A stretch of 9,877 nucleotides of DNA from an uncultured Lachnospiraceae bacterium (GCA_902783735.1 CACZSE010000283.1:1-9877), one strand, 5' to 3'; counted from the stretch's first letter, positions 1 through 6,751 are shown. Translations and numbers: made by a program. Notes: a model not told the origin generated them from the letters alone.

Positions 1-1089
1 GATGATGATTACGGCGCTATTTATTTTTCTTCCGGAACCACAGGTTTCCCTAAAGCGATCCTTCATAAACACAGAAGCCTGATGCATTCATGTAAGGTTG
101 AGCAGGCTCATCACGGACAGACAAAGGATGACATATTCCTTTGCATTCCTCCGTTATATCAGACAGGAGCAAAGATGCATTGGTTCGCATCCTTTTTGGT
201 AGGAGCTAAGTCTGTTCTGTTAAAGGGAACAAAGCCTAAGGCAATATTGGACGCTGTAAGTAACGAAAAATGTTCAATAGTATGGCTGCTTGTTCCGTGG
301 GCTCAGGATATACTCGATGCGATAGACAGCGGAGAGGTTAAGCTTGAAGATTACGACCTCAGCGCATGGAGACTCATGCATATAGGAGCACAGCCTGTAC
401 CGCCCAGCCTCATAGCCCGCTGGAAAAAAGTATTCCCGAACCACGAGTATGACACTAACTATGGTCTGAGTGAATCCATTGGACCCGGTGCTGTTCACCT
501 TGGCGTTGAGAATATTCACAAGGTCGGAGCCATCGGAAAAGCAGGCTACGGCTGGCAGACCAAGATCGTGGATGAGAATGGTGCGGATGTAAAACAGGGA
601 GAAGTCGGCGAACTCTGTCTAAAAGGTCCCGGTGTCATGGAATGCTATTACAACGATCCGAAGTCTACAGCGGAAGTTCTCAAAGACGGCTGGCTGTTTA
701 CCGGAGACATGGCGATGGAGGATGAAGACGGATTTATCTTCCTTGTAGACAGAAAGAAGGATGTGGTCATCTCCGGCGGTGAAAACATATATCCGGTACA
801 GATAGAGAATTTCCTGCGTGCAAATCCCAAGATCAAGGATGTTGCGGTAATCGGCGTTCCGGATAGCAGACTTGGAGAAGCAACTCTTGCGGTCATAGAA
901 CTGAAGGACGGAGAAGAAAGCAACGAAGACGAGATAAATGCGTTTTGTCACAGACTTCCCAGATACAAGAGACCCAAACATATTGTTTTTGCGGATATAC
1001 CGAGAAATCCTACAGGAAAGATAGAGAAGCCGAAGTTAAGAAAGATATACTGTGGAGAGAGTGTGGTAGCAAAGCAAAACCGAGGCTGA
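1..1089 (+). CDS. AMP-forming acyl-CoA synthetase/ligase, 5'-truncated by the window edge
   Basis: This enzyme of the ANL superfamily activates a carboxylic acid with ATP to an acyl-adenylate and transfers it to CoA, acting in the cytoplasm. The frame is open from base 1, so the gene starts upstream; 362 codons plus a stop are visible, and roughly the first 150-170 residues of a usual 500-530 residue enzyme are missing. Core motifs appear in order (visible residue numbers): the P-loop-like A3 motif SSGTTGFPK at 10-18, the A5 motif YGLSE at 154-158, the A7 TGD at 234-236, the A8 hinge DRKKDVVISGGENIYP just after it, and the A10 motif PTGK with the catalytic lysine at 340. All key residues are intact. 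The acid substrate cannot be told from sequence; general resemblance is to medium/long-chain, carnitine- or bile-acid-type CoA ligases. A strong terminator follows, so this is the last gene of its transcript. Confidence 0.93.
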   Translation, partial: DDDYGAIYFSSGTTGFPKAILHKHRSLMHSCKVEQAHHGQTKDDIFLCIPPLYQTGAKMHWFASFLVGAKSVLLKGTKPKAILDAVSNEKCSIVWLLVPWAQDILDAIDSGEVKLEDYDLSAWRLMHIGAQPVPPSLIARWKKVFPNHEYDTNYGLSESIGPGAVHLGVENIHKVGAIGKAGYGWQTKIVDENGADVKQGEVGELCLKGPGVMECYYNDPKSTAEVLKDGWLFTGDMAMEDEDGFIFLVDRKKDVVISGGENIYPVQIENFLRANPKIKDVAVIGVPDSRLGEATLAVIELKDGEESNEDEINAFCHRLPRYKRPKHIVFADIPRNPTGKIEKPKLRKIYCGESVVAKQNRG

Positions 1090-1109
1090 TATATACATTT
1101 ATTTCAATT

Positions 1110-1136
1110 AACCACCCCGAAAAGGGGTGGTTTTTT
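1110..1136 (+). terminator. Intrinsic terminator after the acyl-CoA ligase
   Basis: A perfect GC-rich stem (CCACCCC at 1112-1118 with GGGGTGG at 1124-1130, extendable by AA/TT at its base) encloses a five-base GAAAA loop and is followed by six T. It lies 20 bases after the stop codon of the ligase gene and should separate it from the sulP-type gene downstream. Confidence 0.93.
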
Positions 1137-1169
1137 GTATATTTGCATATAGTCAAAAGCTGCTTAATT

Positions 1170-1178
1170 TGTGATAAT
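1170..1178 (+). promoter_or_regulatory. Possible extended -10 promoter for the SulP gene
   Basis: The sequence TGTGATAAT has the TGn extension and five of six bases of the TATAAT -10 consensus, about 53 bases before the SulP start. No convincing -35 box stands at 17 bases. A second reading uses TTGTGA (1169-1174) as -35 and TATTAA (1192-1197) as -10 with a 17-base spacer. A promoter is expected here because a strong terminator lies directly upstream, but which hexamers are used is uncertain. Confidence 0.35.
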
Positions 1179-1230
1179 TCTTAGTGTTGTATATTAAGAA
1201 GACGATTCTGAATAAGAAAGAGATACAGTC

Positions 1231-2874
1231 ATGAAAGAATTTACCCCGAAGTTATTTGATGTGATGAAAAACTATAATGCCAAGCAGTTTACTAAGGATG
1301 TTGTGAGCGGTATCATAGTTGCCATCATTGCACTTCCTTTATCAATAGCGCTTGCACTTGCATCGGGCGTTGGCCCCGAACAGGGTATATATACCGCTAT
1401 ATTTGCCGGATTTGTTATAGCATTTCTCGGAGGATCAAGAGTACAGATAGCCGGTCCTACGGCTGCATTTGCCACGATCGTGGCCGGAATAGTTGCAAAA
1501 AACGGGATGGACGGACTTGTCATAGCTACCGTCATGGCAGGTATCATCCTTATCATAATGGGTATCTTCAGATTCGGTAATCTGATCAAATTCATTCCAT
1601 ATACCATAACTACAGGATTTACCTTCGGAATTGCCGTGACCATACTTATCGGCCAGATCAAGGATTTCTTCGGAATGACTTTTAAAACATCACCGATCGA
1701 GACTGTTGAAAAGATTGAAGCCATAATAGAGGCTGTTCCCACAATAAATGTACAGGCACTCATAGTCGGTGTTGTCTGTCTGGCGATCCTCATTGTCTGG
1801 CCCAAAATAACTGAGGTGATCCCCGGTTCGCTTATTGCGGTAATAGTTGCGATCGTAATGGTAAAATGCCTCCATATGGATGTAAAGACCATAGGCGATC
1901 TTTATGAGATATCAAATAAGCTCCCGCCCCTGACCGTTCCTCATGCTGATCTTGAGACGATTAAGATGCTCCTTCCGGATGCATTTACAATAGCCATACT
2001 TGCAGGTATCGAATCATTGTTATCATGTGTTGTTTCCGACGGTATGATAGGAAGCAGACATAAGCCGAACATGGAACTTGTAGCGCAGGGTGCGGGAAAT
2101 CTCGCGAGTGCGTTGTTCGGCGGGATCCCCGCAACGGGAGCGATCGCCCGTACCGCCGCAAATATAAAGAGCGGTGGTCGTACACCTGTTGCAGGCATGG
2201 TTCACTCAGTGACGTTGCTTATAATACTTGTTGTCCTCATGCCTTATGCCGCATGGATCCCCATGCCCGCCATAGCTGCCATTCTTTTTATGGTAGCCTA
2301 CAACATGAGCGGATGGAGAGAGTTTGTTCATCTGTGCAAATGCTCTCCGAAGAGCGATATACTTGTTCTTGTTATAACTTTTATACTTACGGTCGTATTT
2401 GATCTTGTTGTTGCAATAGAAGTAGGTATAATAATGGCTGCATTCTTATTCTTAAGAAGGATGAGCGAGGTTACCGAGGTAAAGAGCTGGGAATATATCG
2501 ATGAGAACTATGATGAGAACAATGACCCCATGGCGCTTTCGCTCCGTCAGGTTCCCAAGGGAGTCCTTGTCTATGAGATAAACGGTCCCATGTTCTTTGC
2601 GGCTGCCGACAAATTTATGCAGATCAATACCCAAAAAGGTATAAGAGCTGTCATACTTCGTATGAGAGGAGTACCGGCACTTGATATATCTGCGCTCAGA
2701 AACCTTGAAAAGATTCATGAAACCTGTGAAAAACATGGTATAAGACTTATTTTGTCGCATGTGAACGAACAGCCCATGAGTGTCATGAAAAAGGATAAAT
2801 TTGACGAAAGGATAGGAGCCGAGAATTTCGCGGCTCATATCGACGATGCCCTTGCAAAGGTTGAGAATGCATAA
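1231..2874 (+). CDS. SulP-family (SLC26-like) anion transporter with C-terminal STAS domain
   Basis: This is an integral membrane transporter of 547 residues, the usual size for bacterial SulP proteins. Residues about 25-420 are strongly hydrophobic with many membrane segments. They carry typical SulP stretches: ALASGVGPEQGIYTAIFAG and QIAGPTAAFATIVAG near the N-terminus, and GGIPATGAIARTAANIKSGG in the second half. From about residue 442 a soluble STAS domain follows (GVLVYEINGPMFFAAAD, then DIS at 485-487, where anti-sigma antagonist relatives carry the phosphorylatable serine). SulP proteins move sulfate, bicarbonate or dicarboxylates, often with Na+ or H+; the substrate cannot be assigned here. 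The ATG at 1231 is preceded only by a weak AAAGAG Shine-Dalgarno. The gene stands alone between two terminator-like hairpins, so it is probably monocistronic. Confidence 0.93.
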   Translation: MKEFTPKLFDVMKNYNAKQFTKDVVSGIIVAIIALPLSIALALASGVGPEQGIYTAIFAGFVIAFLGGSRVQIAGPTAAFATIVAGIVAKNGMDGLVIATVMAGIILIIMGIFRFGNLIKFIPYTITTGFTFGIAVTILIGQIKDFFGMTFKTSPIETVEKIEAIIEAVPTINVQALIVGVVCLAILIVWPKITEVIPGSLIAVIVAIVMVKCLHMDVKTIGDLYEISNKLPPLTVPHADLETIKMLLPDAFTIAILAGIESLLSCVVSDGMIGSRHKPNMELVAQGAGNLASALFGGIPATGAIARTAANIKSGGRTPVAGMVHSVTLLIILVVLMPYAAWIPMPAIAAILFMVAYNMSGWREFVHLCKCSPKSDILVLVITFILTVVFDLVVAIEVGIIMAAFLFLRRMSEVTEVKSWEYIDENYDENNDPMALSLRQVPKGVLVYEINGPMFFAAADKFMQINTQKGIRAVILRMRGVPALDISALRNLEKIHETCEKHGIRLILSHVNEQPMSVMKKDKFDERIGAENFAAHIDDALAKVENA

Positions 2875-2925
2875 AAAAGAGACGGCAATATTTATAAATT
2901 ATTAAGACAAATAGAAATGAATATG

Positions 2926-2934
2926 TGATATAAT
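2926..2934 (+). promoter_or_regulatory. Extended -10 promoter element before the TPR lipoprotein
   Basis: TGATATAAT is a perfect extended -10 (TG, one base, TATAAT at 2929-2934). A GACA-containing stretch (AAGACA, 2904-2909) could act as a weak -35 with a long 19-base spacer; extended -10 promoters tolerate a poor -35. Transcription would start near 2941, immediately before the inverted repeat at 2945-2971, giving the lipoprotein gene a leader of about 80 bases. Confidence 0.6.
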
Positions 2935-2944
2935 TTTTTAAGAT

Positions 2945-2975
2945 AAGCATTATGAGATGATCATAATGCTTTTTT
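2945..2975 (+). terminator. Perfect 11-bp inverted repeat with T tract: SulP terminator and/or leader hairpin or operator
   Basis: AAGCATTATGA (2945-2955) pairs exactly with TCATAATGCTT (2961-2971) around a GATGA loop and is followed by Ts through 2975, then CTT. As RNA this is an intrinsic terminator for the SulP gene, whose stop lies 70 bases upstream. The stem is AT-rich and therefore weaker than the terminator at 1110-1136. Because a perfect extended -10 ends only 10 bases before it, the same repeat would form the extreme 5' end of the downstream transcript or could be a repressor operator. Confidence 0.65.
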
Positions 2976-3019
2976 CTTAAATTAAGTATGATGCTTACGC
3001 ATAAGGACAGATACAGAAT

Positions 3020-4075
3020 ATGTTTATCAGGGGATGTATAAATAAATCGTTAATGATTTTGTCCATAGGCATGCTTTTTCTTACCGGCTGCGGTCGTAAT
3101 AAGGCGGGAGAGTATACAAAAGCAGGCTATGACGCAATAGAGAATAATCAGTTCACTCAGGCGATGGAATCCTTTGAAAAGGCGGATGAGAACGGGGAGG
3201 ATATCCTTTTGATCGAAAGAGGAAAAGGTATCGCCAGTTATTATCTTATGGACTATCAGGGAGCGGTCGATCATTATCATGCTGCTATGACCCATACGGG
3301 AAGCAGTGTTACATCAATGGATTATGACTTGAACTTCTATCTGGCTCAGGCATATGAAAAACTTGATGAGTTTGACCGCGCGATCGCTACATATACCGCA
3401 ATACTCGATCTGAGCACGAAAGATGTTCAGGCATATTATTACAGAGGGACCGACTATTTGAAGACCGGTGAGCACGATCTTGCGATAGAGGACTTTGAAA
3501 AGGCTTTAAGCTTAGATCCGAACAATTATGACCTTCGTATAGAGATAGCCGGCAGACTGTCGGACAATTATTATGAAGAAGAAGGAATAAAATATCTTCA
3601 GAATTTCCTTGTGGAAAATGAAAAAAAGCTCTCAAGTTTTGACAGAGGCAGGATATACTACTATATGGGAAATCTGGACGAAGCCAAGGTCCTTTTGGAA
3701 GATGCAAGAGATGATGACGATCAGAGTACGGTTTTGTTTCTGGGAAAAACATATGAAAAACTCGGAGATTACAATTATGCCGCCAGCGTATATGACAACT
3801 TCTTAAAGAGACATCCCGAAAGCGCACTCATATATAATCAGCTGGGATTGTGTAAATTGCAATCGGGAGATCATGAAGCGGCATTAAATGCTTTTGTGAG
3901 TGCAAAGAATATCGAAAACAACGGAATGGAACAGATTCTCTCATACAATGAGATCGTAGCTTGCGAATATATGGGAGATTTCAAAAAAGCCAAGAATCTC
4001 ATGGCATCATATCTGACGGCATATCCGGATGATGATGCGGCCAAGAAAGAAAACGTATTTTTGTCAACCAGATAG
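3020..4075 (+). CDS. TPR-repeat lipoprotein, membrane-anchored
   Basis: The 351-residue product starts with a lipoprotein signal: a basic residue (R4), K9, a hydrophobic core and a lipobox LTGC with the lipidated cysteine at residue 24, so it should be exported and anchored to the outer face of the membrane. The rest is a string of about eight tetratricopeptide repeats from residue 30 to 345; the most canonical runs from about 136 to 169 (AYYYRGTDYLKTGEHDLAIE followed by DFEKALSLDPNN), with another near 236-269. TPR solenoids bind proteins or peptides, and the partner is unknown. The ATG at 3020 has AAGGA 12 bases upstream, somewhat far. An in-frame ATG at 3053 would remove the basic start of the signal peptide, so 3020 is preferred. 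The gene stands alone, with its own promoter and a terminator behind it. No enzymatic domain is visible. Confidence 0.9.
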   Translation: MFIRGCINKSLMILSIGMLFLTGCGRNKAGEYTKAGYDAIENNQFTQAMESFEKADENGEDILLIERGKGIASYYLMDYQGAVDHYHAAMTHTGSSVTSMDYDLNFYLAQAYEKLDEFDRAIATYTAILDLSTKDVQAYYYRGTDYLKTGEHDLAIEDFEKALSLDPNNYDLRIEIAGRLSDNYYEEEGIKYLQNFLVENEKKLSSFDRGRIYYYMGNLDEAKVLLEDARDDDDQSTVLFLGKTYEKLGDYNYAASVYDNFLKRHPESALIYNQLGLCKLQSGDHEAALNAFVSAKNIENNGMEQILSYNEIVACEYMGDFKKAKNLMASYLTAYPDDDAAKKENVFLSTR

Positions 4076-4095
4076 ACATAAATTTTTATACTAAC

Positions 4096-4147
4096 AGAGC
4101 CTTTTGCGTGGTTATTACATAGAAATCGCGTAAAAAGGCTCTTTTTT
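4096..4147 (+). terminator. Intrinsic terminator after the TPR lipoprotein
   Basis: AGAGCCTTTT (4096-4105) pairs with AAAAGGCTCT (4133-4142), with a further GCG/CGC pairing inside (4106-4108 with 4127-4129), and the stem runs into six T (4142-4147). It begins 20 bases after the lipoprotein stop codon and insulates the nrdD control region. Confidence 0.88.
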
Positions 4148-4152
4148 ACAAA

Positions 4153-4168
4153 ACACTATATTTGGGAA
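4153..4168 (+). promoter_or_regulatory. NrdR box 1 (upstream, weaker copy)
   Basis: ACACTATATTTGGGAA matches the known NrdR-box consensus (acaCwAtATaTwGtgt) through its left half and central AT core, with a degenerate right half. It lies exactly 32 bases, about three helical turns, from the second box. That is the spacing described for tandem NrdR sites in front of ribonucleotide reductase genes. Confidence 0.78.
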
Positions 4169-4184
4169 GAGTTTACATAAAAAA

Positions 4185-4200
4185 ACACAATATCTTGTGT
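4185..4200 (+). promoter_or_regulatory. NrdR box 2 (near-consensus copy)
   Basis: ACACAATATCTTGTGT is an almost perfect 16-base palindromic NrdR box, with a 16-base gap from box 1. NrdR is the ATP/dATP-sensing zinc-finger and ATP-cone repressor of ribonucleotide reductase genes, so nrdD should be repressed when dATP is plentiful. The box ends 6 bases before the -35 hexamer of the nrdD promoter. Confidence 0.88.
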
Positions 4201-4206
4201 TTTGTA

Positions 4207-4235
4207 TTGACTTTTGTAATCTTCGATGATATCAT
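4207..4235 (+). promoter_or_regulatory. nrdD promoter
   Basis: TTGACT (-35, 4207-4212) and TATCAT (-10, 4230-4235) are separated by 17 bases, and TG at 4227-4228 gives an extended -10. Each hexamer has five of six consensus bases. Transcription should start near 4242, leaving a leader of about 54 bases. The NrdR boxes sit centred near -50 and -82, so repression would act from just upstream of the polymerase site. Confidence 0.72.
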
Positions 4236-4295
4236 GGCTAATGTAGGGCGTTTTTCTTCAGTGCTCTAAATATCTTATGAAAGTCGGGGTTATCT

Positions 4296-6686
4296 ATGTT
4301 TCAGGTAGTCAAAAGGGACGGGGAAGAGACAGAGTTTGCCATAGCCAGGATCAGTGATGCTATCATTAAAGCATTTAATGCGACAGATGCAGCATTTACC
4401 AATGACGTTGTAGATCTGCTATCACTTCGTGTTACTGCTGATTTTCAGGGCAAAGTGAAAGATGGGAGAATAGCTGTAGAGGATATTCAGGATTCCGTGG
4501 AAAGAGTTCTGGAGCAGGCGGGGTATTCCGAAGCGGCAAAGGCTTTTATTCTCTATCGTAAACAGAGAGAAAAGCTTCGTAACATGAAATCTACCATCCT
4601 TGATTACAAGGATGTTGTAAACAGCTATGTAAAAGTTGAGGACTGGAGAGTAAAGGAGAACTCTACCGTTACATATTCTGTCGGCGGTCTTATTCTTTCC
4701 AACTCGGGGGCGGTAACAGCGAATTACTGGCTGTCAGAAGTATATGATGAGGAGATCGCAAAGGCTCATCGCAATGCCGATATACATATTCACGATCTTT
4801 CAATGCTTACAGGTTACTGCGCCGGCTGGTCTTTAAAGCAGCTCATCAAAGAAGGTCTCGGTGGCATTCCGGGCAAGATCACGTCTGCACCTGCGGCACA
4901 CCTTTCAGTGCTCTGCAATCAGATGGTCAACTTCCTTGGTATCATGCAGAATGAATGGGCAGGAGCTCAGGCATTTTCTTCATTCGATACCTATCTTGCT
5001 CCTTTTGTTAAGGTAGATAATCTTACATATAAAGAAGTTAAAAAGTGCATAGAAGCATTTATATACGGTGTAAACACACCCAGCAGATGGGGAACTCAGG
5101 CTCCTTTCTCAAATGTGACTCTCGACTGGACGGTTCCTTCCGATCTGGCTGAACTTCCGGCCATTGTAGGCGGAAAAGAGATGGATTTCTGTTATAAGGA
5201 TTGTAAGGAAGAGATGGACATGGTCAACAAGGCATTTATCGAGACCATGATCGAAGGCGATGCAAACGGAAGAGGCTTCCAGTATCCGATCCCCACATAT
5301 TCCATAACCAAAGATTTTGACTGGTCAGATACGGAAAACAATCGTTTGCTGTTTGAGATGACTTCAAAGTACGGCACACCGTATTTTTCAAATTATATCA
5401 ATTCCGATATGGAACCATCGGATGTGAGGTCTATGTGTTGCAGACTTCGTCTTGATCTTCGTGAGCTGCGTAAGAAGACGGGAGGCTTCTTTGGCTCAGG
5501 AGAGAGTACGGGTTCTGTGGGTGTTGTTACTATCAACATGCCACGTATAGCATATCTGTCAACTGATAAGGCTGACTTTTATAAGCGCCTTGACAAGATG
5601 ATGGATATAGCAGCAAGATCTCTCAAGATTAAGAGAGGCGTAATTACAAAGCTGCTGAATGAGGGTCTTTACCCTTACACGCGCAGATACCTTGGAACAT
5701 TTGAAAACCATTTTTCAACCATCGGTCTGGTGGGCATGAATGAAGTGGGACTCAATGCCAACTGGCTGCGTGCGGACATGACCAACAAGCATGTGCAGGA
5801 ATTCACAAAAGAAGTGCTCAATCACATGAGAAACCGTCTCAGTGATTATCAGGAGATGTATGGTGATCTCTACAATCTCGAGGCTACTCCGGCTGAGTCT
5901 ACATCCTACAGACTTGCAAAGCATGACAGAAAGAACTGGCCGGGCATCAAGACAGCGGGAAATCAGGGAGACACCCCGTACTATACCAATTCTTCGCATC
6001 TGCCGGTTGGATATACATATGATATATTTGATGCACTGGATATTCAGGATGAACTGCAGACGTTATACACTTCGGGAACCGTATTCCATGCATTCCTCGG
6101 AGAAAAGCTTCCTGACTGGAAGGCTGCAGCGGATCTTGTAAGGACTATCGCAGAGAATTACAAGTTGCCTTATTATACGCTTTCACCGACTTATTCAATC
6201 TGTAAGAATCACGGATATATAGCAGGCGAAGTTGCACAATGTCCTCATTGCGGATGCGCAACCGAGATATACAGCCGTATTACCGGATATTATCGTCCCG
6301 TACAGAACTGGAACGACGGAAAGCTTCAGGAATATGCGAACAGAACTGTTTACGATATAAAGAGATCGGTTTTAAAGCGACCTTTAAGTACCGTTGTAAC
6401 ACTCAGAGAAACAGATGATGTAGCCGATGTCGAGATAAGCGCTCCTCAGGATGTTATGTATCTGTTTACAACAAAGACTTGTCCTAACTGTAAGCTGGCG
6501 AAAGAATATCTTAAGAATGAAAAATATGTTCTTATTGATGCGGAAGAGAATATGGAGCTGGCAGCAAAATATGGTATAATGCAGGCGCCTACTTTAGTCG
6601 TAGTCAATGCAGACGGATTCAAGAAGTATGTAAATGCTTCAAATATCAAGAAATTTGCTTCGCAGCGTTCGATGGCAGTTTTGTAA
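4296..6686 (+). CDS. nrdD: Anaerobic (class III) ribonucleoside-triphosphate reductase with C-terminal glutaredoxin-like domain
   Basis: This glycyl-radical enzyme reduces ribonucleoside triphosphates to dNTPs without oxygen. The 796 residues comprise an ATP-cone allosteric domain (about 1-92), the catalytic barrel, a cysteine cluster (C636, C649, C652, C654) expected to bind zinc, and the radical loop RITGYYRPV with G664 as the likely glycyl-radical site. Catalytic cysteine candidates are C175 (GYCAGW) and the SMCCR motif at 379-383. Beyond the usual end, residues about 715-796 form a glutaredoxin/thioredoxin-like domain with CPNC at 729-732 and the cis-proline stretch QAPTLVV. This suggests built-in thiol reduction of the active site (inference). 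The start ATG has only a GGGG ribosome site six bases upstream. NrdG, the radical-SAM activase the enzyme needs, is not next to it. Control is by the NrdR boxes upstream. Confidence 0.96.
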   Translation: MFQVVKRDGEETEFAIARISDAIIKAFNATDAAFTNDVVDLLSLRVTADFQGKVKDGRIAVEDIQDSVERVLEQAGYSEAAKAFILYRKQREKLRNMKSTILDYKDVVNSYVKVEDWRVKENSTVTYSVGGLILSNSGAVTANYWLSEVYDEEIAKAHRNADIHIHDLSMLTGYCAGWSLKQLIKEGLGGIPGKITSAPAAHLSVLCNQMVNFLGIMQNEWAGAQAFSSFDTYLAPFVKVDNLTYKEVKKCIEAFIYGVNTPSRWGTQAPFSNVTLDWTVPSDLAELPAIVGGKEMDFCYKDCKEEMDMVNKAFIETMIEGDANGRGFQYPIPTYSITKDFDWSDTENNRLLFEMTSKYGTPYFSNYINSDMEPSDVRSMCCRLRLDLRELRKKTGGFFGSGESTGSVGVVTINMPRIAYLSTDKADFYKRLDKMMDIAARSLKIKRGVITKLLNEGLYPYTRRYLGTFENHFSTIGLVGMNEVGLNANWLRADMTNKHVQEFTKEVLNHMRNRLSDYQEMYGDLYNLEATPAESTSYRLAKHDRKNWPGIKTAGNQGDTPYYTNSSHLPVGYTYDIFDALDIQDELQTLYTSGTVFHAFLGEKLPDWKAAADLVRTIAENYKLPYYTLSPTYSICKNHGYIAGEVAQCPHCGCATEIYSRITGYYRPVQNWNDGKLQEYANRTVYDIKRSVLKRPLSTVVTLRETDDVADVEISAPQDVMYLFTTKTCPNCKLAKEYLKNEKYVLIDAEENMELAAKYGIMQAPTLVVVNADGFKKYVNASNIKKFASQRSMAVL
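6572..6580 (+). promoter_or_regulatory. Possible internal promoter in the 3' end of nrdD
   Basis: TGGTATAAT is a perfect extended -10 (TG, one base, TATAAT) inside the nrdD coding region, about 170 bases before pyrF. No clear -35 is seen. It is a candidate source of pyrF-pyrE transcription independent of nrdD and NrdR, but the same bases also encode ordinary residues of the reductase, so chance is possible. Confidence 0.3.
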
Positions 6687-6702
6687 CAGATCTGAAGATT
6701 TT

Positions 6703-6729
6703 AAAAGGCAAGCCTCAAGCTTGCCTTTT
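6703..6729 (+). terminator. Hairpin between nrdD and pyrF: nrdD terminator or pyr attenuator
   Basis: AAAAGGCAAGC (6703-6713) pairs perfectly with GCTTGCCTTTT (6719-6729) around a CTCAA loop. The stem is 11 bp, extendable to 12, with its T run as the lower 3' strand. It begins 16 bases after the nrdD stop and ends 11 bases before the pyrF Shine-Dalgarno, leaving no room for a promoter between. Either pyrF depends on readthrough or this hairpin regulates it. Confidence 0.75.
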
Positions 6730-6740
6730 ATGAGGTTTGA

Positions 6741-6746
6741 AAGGAG
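6741..6746 (+). promoter_or_regulatory. Ribosome binding site that fixes the pyrF start
   Basis: AAGGAG stands five bases before the ATG at 6752. The frame is open further upstream to a TTG at 6737, but that codon lies before this ribosome site, so translation should begin at 6752. Confidence 0.9.
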
Positions 6747-6751
6747 TACAC

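Noticed and set aside
945..1184. 79-codon + strand frame overlapping the end of the acyl-CoA ligase
   Set aside because: It lies in another frame of the conserved ligase C-terminus and runs through the terminator hairpin.
1471..1484. 14-base perfect palindrome GCCACGATCGTGGC in the SulP gene
   Set aside because: It lies in the conserved QIAGPTAAFATIVAG coding region and is explained by codon choice; no partner repeats or promoter context.
1272..1892. 206-codon open frame on the minus strand within the SulP gene
   Set aside because: It is a mirror of the SulP coding frame with a biased composition (Ile, Met, Thr, Ala), without a ribosome site or recognisable protein features.
4234..4269. 11-codon leader frame before nrdD
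   Set aside because: Its ATG overlaps the -10 box, so it would not be in the transcript, and no ribosome site precedes it.
4242..4295. Riboswitch (for example cobalamin) in the nrdD leader
   Set aside because: The leader is about 54 bases, too short for such an aptamer, and shows no conserved box or strong fold.
6737..6751. Upstream TTG as pyrF start
   Set aside because: The TTG lies before the AAGGAG site, whereas the ATG at 6752 is correctly spaced and matches the usual family N-terminus.
6687..6751. PyrR-dependent attenuator before pyrF
   Set aside because: Only one hairpin is present; no antiterminator/anti-antiterminator pair and no PyrR-binding loop motif could be recognised.
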